DNA of 64,000 nucleotides from Pseudomonas sp. FP2196 (GTDB lineage Bacteria > Pseudomonadota > Gammaproteobacteria > Pseudomonadales > Pseudomonadaceae). The stretch covers positions 2,290,501 through 2,354,500 of the forward strand of contig NZ_CP117445.1 in NCBI RefSeq assembly GCF_030687715.1. Reading direction: 5' to 3'. The notes beneath the pieces were generated by a model. That model did not search any database. It worked only from the letters and a program-made list of their open reading frames with translations, and had not been told where the DNA came from. Below are positions 1 to 8,795 of the stretch, one piece after another (position 1 is the first letter of the stretch; every line of letters starts with the position of its first letter). Made by a program: the position numbers and the translations under genes.

Positions 1-1290
1 GACGAACGTCTGCTCTGGGTCGGTAACAACGCGAGCAAAACCGAAGAGTCCGGGGTGACGGTGATCGACACTCAGAGCCTCAAAACCCTCAAACATCTGG
101 CCACCGGCCGTGGCCATCACGAAATCAGTTTCAGCAAGGACAACCGTTTTGCCTTCGTCAGTAACCGTGACGACGGCACCGTGAGCGTGGTGGATATCGC
201 CAGCCTGAAGATTCTCAAGCAAGTCAAAACCGGCTCCAGCCCCTTGTCGGTCGCGTACTCGCCATTGTCCGGCGCGGTTTACGTCGCCGATGGCAAGGAC
301 GGCACCGTGACCGTGATTGACGGCAACAGCCATGCCGTGCGCCGGGTTATCCCGCTCCAGCAAGGGCTCGGCCCGATGGGTTTCAGCGCTGACGGCCGCT
401 TTGGCGTGGTGCTCAACACCGTGGAAAACCGCGCCTCGATCATCGATGCCGCCAACGATTCGGCGATCCACGACCTCGACGTGTCCGCTGAACCGTATCA
501 AGTGGTGTTCACCAAGGCCTATGCCTACGTACGCGGACTGGCCTCGCCGAAGGTCACCATGATCAATCTGGCCTCGCTCGGTGAAGGCCGCCAGCCGATC
601 AGCCAGGGTTTTGAAGCCGGCCCGCAACCGCCGCGCATGGCCGGGGATTTGCCGCTGGCCTCAAGCCTGGCGGTATCGCGCGACGACAACGCGGTGTTCG
701 TGGTCAACCCGGTGGACAACACCACCTACTTCTACGCCGAAGGCATGAACGCGCCGATGTCCGGGTACCCCAACCGGGGTCAGATTGCGCGGGCGGCCAT
801 GGTCATCGATCGCAGCCTGCGCGAAGTGTCGCCGGGGCTATATAGCTCGCGGGTGAAACTGCCGGCGGCGGGACGTTTTGACGTGGCGTTCCTGCTCAAT
901 CAACCGAACATCATTCACTGCTTCGCGGCGCAGATCGAAGCCGATGGCACGGTGGCAAAACACCTCGGGCAGCCGAAGGTCGAGTTCCTGCTCGACAAGA
1001 CTGCCGTGGCGCTCAATGCCCCCTACGTGGTGCGTTTTCGCATCGTTCAGGGCAAGCAGAAAATCCAGCGCAGCGGCGTCAAGGACGTGCAGTTGCGCTA
1101 CTTCCTCGCACCGACCTCGCACCCCCGCGAAGTGGCGGCACGGGAAGTCGCCGATGGCGTGTACGAAGCGCCGGTGACGCTTGATCGCAGCGGCGCCTGG
1201 TACCTGCATGTGCGTGCGGCATCGCTGGGTGCCGGTTTCGATGACAAGACCTTTGCCAGTGTTCGGGTAGCCCCCGGCCAGATCCGTTGA
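1..1290 (+). CDS. YVTN beta-propeller protein (5' partial)
   Basis: The reading frame is open to the left edge of the window, so the N-terminus is missing; a GTG at 55 is only an internal codon. The visible part is a run of YVTN/YncE-type blades (for example VSNRDDGTVSVVD and VYVADGKDGTVTVID), followed by an Ig-like C-terminal part of about 150 residues. Such propellers are periplasmic interaction or cofactor platforms; some are annotated as cytochrome D1-like, but no CxxCH haem site is visible here. It lies 13 bp upstream of two Sco genes, so a role in the same copper/redox process is inferred. Its substrate is unknown. Confidence 0.8.
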   Translation, partial: DERLLWVGNNASKTEESGVTVIDTQSLKTLKHLATGRGHHEISFSKDNRFAFVSNRDDGTVSVVDIASLKILKQVKTGSSPLSVAYSPLSGAVYVADGKDGTVTVIDGNSHAVRRVIPLQQGLGPMGFSADGRFGVVLNTVENRASIIDAANDSAIHDLDVSAEPYQVVFTKAYAYVRGLASPKVTMINLASLGEGRQPISQGFEAGPQPPRMAGDLPLASSLAVSRDDNAVFVVNPVDNTTYFYAEGMNAPMSGYPNRGQIARAAMVIDRSLREVSPGLYSSRVKLPAAGRFDVAFLLNQPNIIHCFAAQIEADGTVAKHLGQPKVEFLLDKTAVALNAPYVVRFRIVQGKQKIQRSGVKDVQLRYFLAPTSHPREVAAREVADGVYEAPVTLDRSGAWYLHVRAASLGAGFDDKTFASVRVAPGQIR

Positions 1291-1303
1291 AGAGGAAGTC
1301 GAC

Positions 1304-1957
1304 ATGAACCGATTTGCATCCCGTGGCCTGCTGACCCTTTGCCTACTGAGCGTCGGCATTCATCAGGCTCAGGCCCATTCAGCCGACGAACATGCCGGGC
1401 ACAAAGTAGCGGCCCCCAGCAACACGCAGGAAAACGCCCAAGTCAAATTCGCCAACGTCTCGTTGCTCGATCAAAACGGTAAAACCGTGCACCTGGAGCA
1501 GGATCTGGTGCAGGGCAAAATCGTCGTCATGAGCTTCATCTACACCAGTTGCACCACGGTGTGCCCGGTGGTGTCGTCGATCATGGGCAAGGTGCAAAAG
1601 CAGCTTGGCGCACGGGTCGGCAACGAAGTGCAACTGGTGTCGATCAGCGTTGACCCGCAACGCGATGACCCGAAACGCTTGCAGGAATACGCCCGCACCT
1701 TCCAGCGTGGCCCGGGCTGGAGCTGGTTGACCGGCTCGTCGCAATCGATCACCGAAACCCTCAAAGGGCTGGGCAGTTTCAGCGGCGACTTGAAGAGTCA
1801 TCAGCCGCTGATCCTCGTCGGCGACGGCGACAGCCGCCACTGGACCCGCTATTACGGCTTCACCGACCCGGCGTTGCTGGCCAAGGAAGTGGAAAAACTC
1901 AGCGGCCTGCGCACCCACGACAAACACACTGCCATCGCCATGGAGCAACAGCCATGA
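1304..1957 (+). CDS. Sco1/SenC-family copper/thiol-redox protein, copy 1
   Basis: A 217-aa periplasmic thioredoxin-fold protein with a Sec signal (cleavage near QAQA-HS). It carries the CxxxCP copper site (C83, C87) and a downstream His (about H166) that would be the third ligand. Sco proteins deliver copper to, or reduce, the CuA site of cytochrome oxidases, or act as general periplasmic copper or disulfide proteins. A His-rich stretch follows the signal (HSADEHAGH). A GAGGAAG ribosome site sits before the ATG. The stop overlaps the next start by 4 bp (ATGA), so the two Sco genes are translationally coupled. Confidence 0.9.
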   Translation: MNRFASRGLLTLCLLSVGIHQAQAHSADEHAGHKVAAPSNTQENAQVKFANVSLLDQNGKTVHLEQDLVQGKIVVMSFIYTSCTTVCPVVSSIMGKVQKQLGARVGNEVQLVSISVDPQRDDPKRLQEYARTFQRGPGWSWLTGSSQSITETLKGLGSFSGDLKSHQPLILVGDGDSRHWTRYYGFTDPALLAKEVEKLSGLRTHDKHTAIAMEQQP

Positions 1958-2586
1958 GAGCCCTCGACTGGATTTCCCTGACCGTGTGTTTCTGGATTCT
2001 CGGCAACGTCGCGGTGGCCCACGAAGGCCATGCCCCCGAGGCTTCCGCTACTGCCCCTGAAACCGTTGCGGCGGCACCGGCCACAGGCACCCGCGACGCT
2101 AAAACCTGGTTCACCGATACACCGTTGCAGAATCAGAACGGCGAAACCCTGCGTTTCTACAGCGACGCACTGCAAAACCGCGTGGTGCTGCTCAACGTGA
2201 TCTTCACCAGTTGCAACGATGCCTGCCCGTTGATCACCCGCAAGCTCAAGGAAGTGCGCGAGTTGCTCGGTGACAAGGCCCAGGACATCACTTTCATTTC
2301 CCTTACCAGTGACCCGCTGCGCGACACGCCGGCGGTGCTCAAGGCTTACACCTTGAAGCAGGGTTCCGATGACCCTCATTGGCTTTTTCTTACTGGCGAC
2401 AAGGCGCAGATGGACCTGGTGTTGAGCCGTATCGGCCAGATCATTCCGACCCCGGAACAACACTCCACGCAGTTGATCGTCGGCGATGTCGCCAACAAAC
2501 GCTGGAGCAAAATCCGCCCGGATGCCCCGGCCGCCGCCATTGCCCAGCGCTTGCAGTTGCTGACAATGCCCGTGGCTGGCCGTTGA
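1954..2586 (+). CDS. Sco1/SenC-family copper/thiol-redox protein, copy 2
   Basis: A 210-aa second Sco protein coupled to the first. It has a signal peptide ending near AVA-HE, the CxxxCP motif (TSCNDACP; C87, C91) and a likely ligand His at 170 (EQHSTQLIVGD). It is clearly diverged from copy 1, so this is an old duplication or two specialised partners (for example one metallochaperone and one thiol reductase) rather than a recent copy. It is followed 9 bp later by a cytochrome c/binding protein, the plausible client. No cytochrome oxidase gene is visible in the window. Confidence 0.9.
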   Translation: MRALDWISLTVCFWILGNVAVAHEGHAPEASATAPETVAAAPATGTRDAKTWFTDTPLQNQNGETLRFYSDALQNRVVLLNVIFTSCNDACPLITRKLKEVRELLGDKAQDITFISLTSDPLRDTPAVLKAYTLKQGSDDPHWLFLTGDKAQMDLVLSRIGQIIPTPEQHSTQLIVGDVANKRWSKIRPDAPAAAIAQRLQLLTMPVAGR

Positions 2587-2595
2587 GCACGCACC

Positions 2596-4146
2596 ATGAA
2601 GCGCTGCCGCGTTCTCGCCCTGTTCCTGCTCGTCGGCGTCAGCTTTGGCGCGTTGGCGCTGCCGCTGACGCCGGAAGAAGCGGCGGGCAAGCGCGTTTAC
2701 CGCGAAGGTCTGTCGGCCAGTGGCGAGGCAATCATGGCGCGGGTCGGCGCGGCGGATGTGTTATTGCCGGCCACCCGCCTGCCGTGCAGCAATTGTCATG
2801 GCGCTGATGGCCTCGGCCGGCCCGAGGGCGGGGTGCGTCCGCCGGCGTTGAACTGGTCGCGGCTGACCAGCAGTTATGGCCAGCAACAGGTCAACGGCCG
2901 CCGCTATCCCGCCTACACCGACAGCAGTGTGGCGACGGTGATTCAGCAGGGACGCGACCCCGGCAACAATCGTCTCGACCCGAGCATGCCGCGCTTTCTG
3001 CTGTCGATGAAGGATCAGCGCAACCTCACCGCCTACCTCAAACGACTGGCCGATGAGCGCGACCCCGGCCTCGATGCCGAGACGTTGCGCCTCGGTACTT
3101 TGCTGCCCAGCCAGGGGCCGTTGGCCGAGGAGGGTGCCACGGTCGCAGCGGTGCTCAACGGCAGTGTGGCGCGGATCAATCAGGCGGGCGGCATTCACGG
3201 CCGACAGTTGCACCTGACGGTGATCGACCCCGGCCCGGATCGCGCCAGTGCCGAACAGGCGTTGCAGCGGTTGATCGAGCAGGAACAGGTGTTCGCCCTG
3301 ATCGCGCCGCTGGCGCCAGCCCTCGACAGCGCGCTGGCTACCCGTCTAGAGCAGGCCGGTGTGCCGCTGATCGGGCCGCTGTCACTGCTCGGTTCGGTAC
3401 AGGCCAGTGCGCAGATTTTCGAACCGTTGCCGGGATTGCGCGAGCAACTGATGGCCCTGGCCGATTACGCCACGGCCAGCCTGCGCGTGCTGCAAGGGCC
3501 AACGCTGATTGCCTATCCCGACGACACCGCACAGGCCCAGACAGCGCAAAACCTGGGTGAGTATTTGCAGGGTCACGGCTGGCAGAACGTCCAGGTACAA
3601 GCCTATGACCCGGCGGCGGATGCGCTGCCACTGGGCTCGCGTTCAGTTTTCTATCTGGGCAGCGGCACTGGCTTCAGTCGCCTGGCCACACGCTTGCAAG
3701 GCTCCGGGCAGGTGCCGTACCTGTTCGCCGCCTCAAGCCAGGTGGCCGGGGATCTGCACCAGGTGCCGGACGGCTTTTCCCGGCGGGTGTTCCTCGCCTA
3801 TCCGTTCGTGCCCAGCGACTGGACCCAGAGCGGACGCATGGCCCTGAGTTTGCTGCGCGAGCATCAAGGCCTTGGCGCTCAACACGCAGTGCTGCAAGTC
3901 GGCGCCTACGCCTCGATGTTGTTGTTCAGCGAAGGCATGAAACAGGCCGGACGCGATGCCAGCCGCGAAAAACTGGTGGCCGCGCTGGAAGGCCTGCACG
4001 ACTTCGACACCGGCCTCACCCCGCGCCTGAGTTTCGGCCCCGGGCGACGCCTGGGCTTGAGTGGTGCGCATGTGGTCACGGTGGATTTACCGGATCAGCG
4101 CTTTTATCTGGTCGCCCCCTATAAACCGATTGTTGCCCGCCCCTGA
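2596..4146 (+). CDS. Cytochrome c fused to a periplasmic ABC-type substrate-binding domain
   Basis: 516 aa: a signal peptide (1-22), then a class I cytochrome c domain (about 25-150) with CSNCH haem attachment (C64, C67, H68) and a probable axial Met in the stretch DPSMPRF. From about residue 165 to the end is a type I periplasmic binding fold like LivK (features such as ARINQAGGIHGRQL and ALIAPLAPALDSA). No ABC permease or ATPase is nearby, so the binding domain more likely senses or positions a ligand for redox chemistry than feeds an importer. Order with the Sco genes suggests that these assist its haem-thiol or copper chemistry. The function is inferred; the two domains are clear. Confidence 0.85.
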   Translation: MKRCRVLALFLLVGVSFGALALPLTPEEAAGKRVYREGLSASGEAIMARVGAADVLLPATRLPCSNCHGADGLGRPEGGVRPPALNWSRLTSSYGQQQVNGRRYPAYTDSSVATVIQQGRDPGNNRLDPSMPRFLLSMKDQRNLTAYLKRLADERDPGLDAETLRLGTLLPSQGPLAEEGATVAAVLNGSVARINQAGGIHGRQLHLTVIDPGPDRASAEQALQRLIEQEQVFALIAPLAPALDSALATRLEQAGVPLIGPLSLLGSVQASAQIFEPLPGLREQLMALADYATASLRVLQGPTLIAYPDDTAQAQTAQNLGEYLQGHGWQNVQVQAYDPAADALPLGSRSVFYLGSGTGFSRLATRLQGSGQVPYLFAASSQVAGDLHQVPDGFSRRVFLAYPFVPSDWTQSGRMALSLLREHQGLGAQHAVLQVGAYASMLLFSEGMKQAGRDASREKLVAALEGLHDFDTGLTPRLSFGPGRRLGLSGAHVVTVDLPDQRFYLVAPYKPIVARP

Positions 4147-4161
4147 ACGGAGGCCCTGACC

Positions 4162-4923
4162 ATGAAGCTCAGAACGTTAATGCTGTTGCTGACATGCTTC
4201 TTGCCCGTCGCGTTGGCCAACAACGGCCCGGCGGCCGCGCGGGTCAATGGCGAGGAAATCTCTGAGTTTCGCCTTGAGCGGTTCTTCGCCGAGTACCTGG
4301 AAGATCAGGGTCGCGCAGTGGCGAGCATTCGCAATCCCAAGGCCTATAAACAGCTGCGTCAGGCTGCACTCGATGCGCTGATCGACAAGGAGCTGCTGTG
4401 GCAGGAGTCGCGCAAACGGGGGGTGGTGATTGACGAGCAAAGTGTGCGCCGGCAGGTTGAGCAGACCCGCACGACCATCGGCGGCACCGAGAACTTCAAC
4501 CGGCGTTTGCAGGAGGCGGGTTTCGATGAAACCTCGTACACCGAGTACATGCGCCGCGAACTGGCCGCGCAGCAGATGTTCGCTGATCTGATCCGGCAAA
4601 GGTTCACCCAGACGAGGCACGTCTTGATCAAAGTTGCGCCGAACGCCGATGCCGCCACGCAGGCTCAGGCACGTCTACGCTTAAATCAGATGCGAGCGTC
4701 TATCATCAGCGCTTCGGGGTTTGCCAGCGGTGCGGTACGTTCGCCGTTTGGTTGGCATCTGATTTATTTGCAGAACCAGTTGGAGGCGAGCGATGTCCCA
4801 CATTCACAGGGGCTGGAAGCAGTCACGGGCGAGTTCGCCCGGCAGCAACAGACCCAGGCTCGTCGCCAGGTGCTCGCGCAATTGCGGGCGCAGTACAGGA
4901 TCGAACGAATTGACGACGATTGA
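4162..4923 (+). CDS. Parvulin/SurA-like periplasmic protein with interrupted PpiC domain
   Basis: 253 aa with signal peptide (1-19), a SurA_N-like helical chaperone part (about 25-150) and then a short PpiC region. The start of the rotamase fold (TRHVLIKVAPNADA) and its end (VRSPFGWHLIYLQ) are present, but only about 30 residues separate them, where the family usually has about 65-70. The middle of the domain, including most of the active-site loop, is therefore missing in frame. It probably keeps chaperone activity but not normal prolyl isomerase activity. It is the last gene of the Sco cluster, 15 bp after the cytochrome gene, and would help fold its products. Confidence 0.8.
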   Translation: MKLRTLMLLLTCFLPVALANNGPAAARVNGEEISEFRLERFFAEYLEDQGRAVASIRNPKAYKQLRQAALDALIDKELLWQESRKRGVVIDEQSVRRQVEQTRTTIGGTENFNRRLQEAGFDETSYTEYMRRELAAQQMFADLIRQRFTQTRHVLIKVAPNADAATQAQARLRLNQMRASIISASGFASGAVRSPFGWHLIYLQNQLEASDVPHSQGLEAVTGEFARQQQTQARRQVLAQLRAQYRIERIDDD

Positions 4924-4926
4924 AGG

Positions 4927-4990
4927 TTCCCCCCCCAATAGTGGGGAATGGCTTCGATGCCCATTCAGGTGCTTCCCCGTTTCTGGGGAA
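4927..4990. promoter_or_regulatory. Two palindromic sites, predicted activator-binding (UAS)
   Basis: Two inverted repeats lie upstream of the sigma-54 promoter: CCCCA-ATAG-TGGGG at 4933-4946 and CCCCG-TTTC-TGGGG at 4975-4988. Both are extended by TT/AA on the outside (TTCCCC/GGGGAA). The same palindrome recurs at 22895, 23077 and 24652. Their position, about 75-145 bp upstream of the -12 element, is normal for an NtrC-type enhancer site. That the activator is the product of 26380-27810 is inference. Confidence 0.6.
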
Positions 4991-5062
4991 CGGGGTACCG
5001 GGACGAGCGGGCATTGTCATTGAATTCAAGGACATGAAGACTAAAAATTACCGGCACTCAGC

Positions 5063-5079
5063 TTGGCATGAAGTGTGCG
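5063..5079 (+). promoter_or_regulatory. Sigma-54 (-24/-12) promoter of the secretion/csgEFG operon
   Basis: The sequence TTGGCATGAAGTGTGCG has the invariant GG (5065-5066) and GC (5077-5078) separated by exactly 10 bp. The -24 half (TTGGCA) is excellent; the -12 half (TGTGC) is fair. Transcription would start near 5090, about 55 nt before the TTG start of the response regulator. This also argues against an upstream ATG at 5068 as the start, because it would lie inside the promoter. Confidence 0.65.
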
Positions 5080-5145
5080 TTACCCAGGGTAAGGCGCACT
5101 CCAGCGGGTTCAGTTTTCGGACTTGCGGGTTTCAAGGAGTCGACC

Positions 5146-5676
5146 TTGGTTAACAAAGTACTGGTTGTCGAAGACGAACAGCTGCTTGCACAGAACCTTC
5201 AGGATTATCTGTCGGCGCAGGGGCTGGACGTCCGGATTGCACATGACGGAGCGACGGGTATCGGTTCAGCCGAAACGTTTGCCCCCGACGTGCTGGTGTT
5301 CGATTACCGCTTGCCCGATATGGAAGGCTTTGAGGTGCTCGACGCGGTCCGCCAGAACAGGGCGTGTCATTTTGTGCTGATAACGGGTCACCCGACCGCT
5401 GAAGTGTGTGAGCGGGCACGGCAACTGGAAGTCAGCCACATCCTGTTCAAACCGTTTCCACTGGCGGAACTGGCCCGAGCTGTCTGCGACCTTCTGGGGT
5501 TCAAGCGCGAAGCGAAACCCGGTGCGAACCCTTCCGAGGGTTTCGTCGAACGACGCCAGAGCAGGACCGAGAGCTTCCCGTTGCAGTTGTACGATGGCAG
5601 TTGGGTGCTGGCGGATCGACGACGACAGTCGCCATCCCAGGCACCGGACGACGATCAAATGCTCACCGGGGAGTAG
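5146..5676 (+). CDS. Receiver-only response regulator, first gene of the secretion-curli operon
   Basis: 176 aa. A complete REC domain occupies residues 1-120: acidic pair E9-D10, phospho-acceptor D53 (VFDYRLPD), Thr in LITGHPT, and Lys in ILFKPFP. After it comes a polar tail of about 55 residues with two Arg-rich stretches (VERRQSR, LADRRRQ) and no recognised output domain. The TTG start at 5146 is chosen because AAGGAG stands 6 bp before it and the sigma-54 promoter lies just upstream. It is 81 bp before the ATPase gene. It may act by protein contact with the secretion ATPase or as a phosphate sink for the kinases at 23127 and 24918. Confidence 0.8.
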   Translation: MVNKVLVVEDEQLLAQNLQDYLSAQGLDVRIAHDGATGIGSAETFAPDVLVFDYRLPDMEGFEVLDAVRQNRACHFVLITGHPTAEVCERARQLEVSHILFKPFPLAELARAVCDLLGFKREAKPGANPSEGFVERRQSRTESFPLQLYDGSWVLADRRRQSPSQAPDDDQMLTGE

Positions 5677-5757
5677 TGGCGCGATCAGACGTTCCGGCAT
5701 TTGCCGCCAGGGTTTGTCGCGCCGACAGGGCTTTAAGCCCCGGTTGGAGAGCAAACC

Positions 5758-7464
5758 ATGGAACGTCTGTCCGTTGTCGTCGAACCGCTGGTCCCGGAAA
5801 GTGTTCCGGTACGCTTTTCCAGTGAGCAACTCGCCCAGGCCCGGGCGCGGGCCGCCAGTTCCGGGGAACGGGTTCTCGATGCGCTCGGCGTGCTGTGCGA
5901 ATTGGCGCCGATGCCGTTCATTGATTGCCTCGGCGCCACCCTGCATTACCCGGTGCTCGACACCGACAGCCTGTTTCAAGCGACGCCGGTGTTCGACCGG
6001 GTCACCCTCGCACAATGCCTCAAGCGTGAATTCATCCTGCTGCGCCACAACGACGAGGTCATCGGCGTGTTCGCCGACCCCTTCGACCCGGCGCGGCTGG
6101 CCTGGATCGACGACTGCCTGCACGGCGCGCCGCTGCATCTGGTTCACGCCGATGACCTGAAAGCCTATCTGGCGCGCCATGAAGAAAGCTTTCACGCCGT
6201 CGAATCGCTGAACGCCCAGGGCGACACCCACAGCGAGATCGACACCCTGCAAAGCCTGTCGCTGACCAGCATCAGCGAAGACGCCAGCAGCGTGGTGAAA
6301 CTGGTCAACTCGACCCTCTACGACGCGCTGAAAATGCACGCCAGCGACATTCACCTCGGCACCACCGGCCACGGTCTGGTGATCAAGTACCGCATCGACG
6401 GCGTGCTCAACAACATCAGCAAAGTCCAGGGCGCCGAGTTCGCCGAACAGGTGATCTCGCGGGTCAAGGTCATGGCCGAACTCGATATCGGCGAGAAACG
6501 CGTACCGCAGGACGGTCGTTTCAAGATCGGCATCAGTGGCCGGCAGATCGACTTCCGCGTATCGATCATGCCGAGCATCTTCGGCGAAGACGCGGTGCTG
6601 CGGGTGCTCGACAAACAGGATCTGGCCGACAAGGTCTGCGGTGTGCAACTGCAAGCGCTGGGTTTTGAAGACGAGACCCTGCGCCAGTTGCGTCGCCTCG
6701 CCGCCGAACCCTATGGCATGGTGCTGGTCACCGGCCCGACCGGCAGCGGCAAGACCACCACGCTCTACGCGATGATCACCGAGATCAACCACGGCGTGGA
6801 CAAGATCATCACCATCGAAGACCCGGTCGAATATCAGTTACCGGGGGTGCTGCAAATCCCGGTCAATGAGAAAAAAGGCCTGACCTTCGCCCGGGGGCTG
6901 CGCTCGATCCTGCGTCACGACCCGGACAAGATCATGGTCGGCGAGATCCGCGACCCGGACACCGCGCAGATCGCCGTGCAATCGGCACTGACCGGGCACC
7001 TGGTGTTCACCACCATCCACGCCAACAACGTCTTCGACGTGATCGGCCGCTTCACCCAAATGGAAATCGACCCCTACAGCCTGGTCTCGGCGCTCAACGC
7101 GATTCTCGCCCAGCGCCTGATTCGGCTGGTGTGCAGCAGTTGCAGCGCGCCGGTCAACCCCAGCGATGAAGAACTGCGCGCCTCGGGCCTCGATCCGCAG
7201 AAAGTCGACCACTACCACTTCGTCCACGGCAAAGGCTGCGGCCACTGCCGGGGCAGCGGTTATCGCGGGCGCACGGCGATTGCCGAGTTGCTGCACCTGG
7301 ACGACGAACTGCGGCAGATGATCGTCGAGCGCCAACCCATCACCCAAATCAAAGCCCTGGCCTGTGCCCGTGGTTTGCGCCTGCTGCGTGAATCGGCGCT
7401 GGAGCTGGTGGAGCAAGGTCGGACCACGCTGGAGGAGATCAATCGTGTCACTTTTATCGCGTGA
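5758..7464 (+). CDS. GspE/PilB-family secretion or pilus assembly ATPase
   Basis: 568 aa. N-terminal GspE_N/MshEN-like region (about 20-150), then the AAA+-like T2SSE ATPase: Walker A GPTGSGKT at 326-333, Asp box ITIEDPVEY, Walker B IMVGEIRDPD, His box TGHLVFTTIHANN, and a C-terminal zinc tetracysteine (CSSC ... CGHC). All catalytic elements are intact. It would power pseudopilus assembly at the cytoplasmic face of the inner membrane. It resembles GspE and MshE about equally by eye. The next gene starts inside its 3' end. No GspF/PilC platform protein, its normal partner, is found in the operon. Confidence 0.92.
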   Translation: MERLSVVVEPLVPESVPVRFSSEQLAQARARAASSGERVLDALGVLCELAPMPFIDCLGATLHYPVLDTDSLFQATPVFDRVTLAQCLKREFILLRHNDEVIGVFADPFDPARLAWIDDCLHGAPLHLVHADDLKAYLARHEESFHAVESLNAQGDTHSEIDTLQSLSLTSISEDASSVVKLVNSTLYDALKMHASDIHLGTTGHGLVIKYRIDGVLNNISKVQGAEFAEQVISRVKVMAELDIGEKRVPQDGRFKIGISGRQIDFRVSIMPSIFGEDAVLRVLDKQDLADKVCGVQLQALGFEDETLRQLRRLAAEPYGMVLVTGPTGSGKTTTLYAMITEINHGVDKIITIEDPVEYQLPGVLQIPVNEKKGLTFARGLRSILRHDPDKIMVGEIRDPDTAQIAVQSALTGHLVFTTIHANNVFDVIGRFTQMEIDPYSLVSALNAILAQRLIRLVCSSCSAPVNPSDEELRASGLDPQKVDHYHFVHGKGCGHCRGSGYRGRTAIAELLHLDDELRQMIVERQPITQIKALACARGLRLLRESALELVEQGRTTLEEINRVTFIA

Positions 7465-8248
7465 ACATTTTGTCGCCGTGCTCGGCGCCAGCGGTGTTGG
7501 CCTGGGGCAGCGGCGGGGCAGCGAAACCCTGTGGCTGGGCAGCGTCGGTTACATCGACGAAGGCTTCCAGAGCTACGCGGTGGCGCTGGACACCCTCGAC
7601 CGTCTGCTCGGTGAACACGCCCGCGCCGGTGCCGAATTGAGCGTGGTGATCTCCGGCCACTTCAGCCGTTTCTGCCTGGTGCCGTGGAGCGCACAAATCA
7701 GCAGCCCGGACGAGCTGCGTGGCTTCGCCCAACTGTGCTTCGAAGATTTGTTCGGCGCGCCGACGCAAGCCTGGAGTCTGGTGCTGTCCGCCGAGCCTGC
7801 CGGGTACGACCGCATCGCCAGCGCCTTGCCGCAAGACTTGCTCGATCGCCTGCGGGCACTGGCCAGCGGCCGTGGCGTGCGTCTGCGCTCGGTGCAGCCG
7901 TACCTGATGGCAGCGTTCAACCGCTTCGACAAAAGCCTGGATGCCGGTGACTTCCTCTTCGTGGTCGCCGAGCCGCAACGCAGCGTGTTGCTGCTGGCCC
8001 GGGAAGGGCGCTGGGCCGGCGTACGCTCGGCGGGTGGCAGCGACAGCGATGCGGCGCTCAGTGCCTTGATCGGTCGCGAACGGCAGTTGCAGGCGTCGAC
8101 CAGCGAACGCGCCTTCAACGTGTATCTGCATGCCCCGGCGCGCCTCGACGCGCAGCCGGATGTGGCCGGGGTGCAACTGCGCACCCTTGAAGACGACTCG
8201 ACGACTGTGCGTGACGGCTTGTACGTCATGTCCCGGGCGGTGGCCTGA
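7445..8248 (+). CDS. PilM/GspL-N/MshI-like assembly protein (divergent)
   Basis: 267 aa, starting at a GTG with GGAGGAG 7 bp upstream and overlapping the ATPase gene by 20 bp. The protein looks soluble and has an actin-like alternation of strands and helices, but no motif strong enough to name it from sequence alone. The assignment comes mainly from position: it sits between a GspE-type ATPase and PilN-, PilO- and PilP-like genes, where PilM or MshI stands in related operons. In such machines this protein couples the ATPase to the inner-membrane PilN/PilO pair. The next gene begins 1 bp after its stop codon. Confidence 0.6.
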   Translation: MSLLSREHFVAVLGASGVGLGQRRGSETLWLGSVGYIDEGFQSYAVALDTLDRLLGEHARAGAELSVVISGHFSRFCLVPWSAQISSPDELRGFAQLCFEDLFGAPTQAWSLVLSAEPAGYDRIASALPQDLLDRLRALASGRGVRLRSVQPYLMAAFNRFDKSLDAGDFLFVVAEPQRSVLLLAREGRWAGVRSAGGSDSDAALSALIGRERQLQASTSERAFNVYLHAPARLDAQPDVAGVQLRTLEDDSTTVRDGLYVMSRAVA

Positions 8249-8249
8249 C

Positions 8250-8795
8250 ATGCGCGCCCTCAACCTCGACTTTCAGCCACGTCCACGCTCCGGCCTGCTG
8301 GGTTGGAGCCTGCTCGGCGGCGGCGCGCTGCTGGCGCTGCTGTGCTTTGGCGTGCAACAGCACCTCGATGCCCAGGCCGAACAACAGCAAGGTCATTTGC
8401 AAACCACGCAACGCCAGCTCACCGGCGACAGTGCAGGCAAAAGCACCTTGAGCCCGGCCGAAACCCGTGAGCAAGCGCAGAACCTCGCCGAAATGCGCAA
8501 GGTCTCGCAGCAACTGCGCCGCCCGTGGGAACGCCTGTTCGCCATGCTTGAGGCCATGCCGCGCGAGGACATCGCGCTGCTGACCCTGACCCCGGATGCG
8601 CGCAAGGGCCAATTACGCATCAGTGCCGAAGCGCGGGATCTGCCAGCGATGCTGGATTTCCACAAGCGTCTGGAAGCCAGCGACGAGCTGTCCGACGTGT
8701 CGCTGCTGAGCCACGAAATTGTCGTCAAATCGCCGGAACAACCGGTGCAATTCAACCTGTCGGCGACTTGGGAGATTGGCGATGCGAATCCCTAG
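8250..8795 (+). CDS. PilN/GspL-C-like inner-membrane assembly protein
   Basis: 181 aa: a short cytoplasmic N-terminus, one membrane segment (about residues 18-36), a coiled-coil-prone Gln-rich stretch (about 40-90) and a ferredoxin-like periplasmic domain. This architecture is that of PilN. It would pair with the next protein (PilO-like) and link the ATPase side to the secretin side. It overlaps the following gene by 14 bp. Sequence identity to named families could not be judged; the call rests on architecture and gene order. Confidence 0.6.
   Translation: MRALNLDFQPRPRSGLLGWSLLGGGALLALLCFGVQQHLDAQAEQQQGHLQTTQRQLTGDSAGKSTLSPAETREQAQNLAEMRKVSQQLRRPWERLFAMLEAMPREDIALLTLTPDARKGQLRISAEARDLPAMLDFHKRLEASDELSDVSLLSHEIVVKSPEQPVQFNLSATWEIGDANP

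Noticed and set aside
5068..5145. ATG at 5068 as start of the response regulator
   Set aside because: It lies in the -24/-12 promoter, has no ribosome site, and the REC domain begins right after the TTG at 5146, which has AAGGAG.
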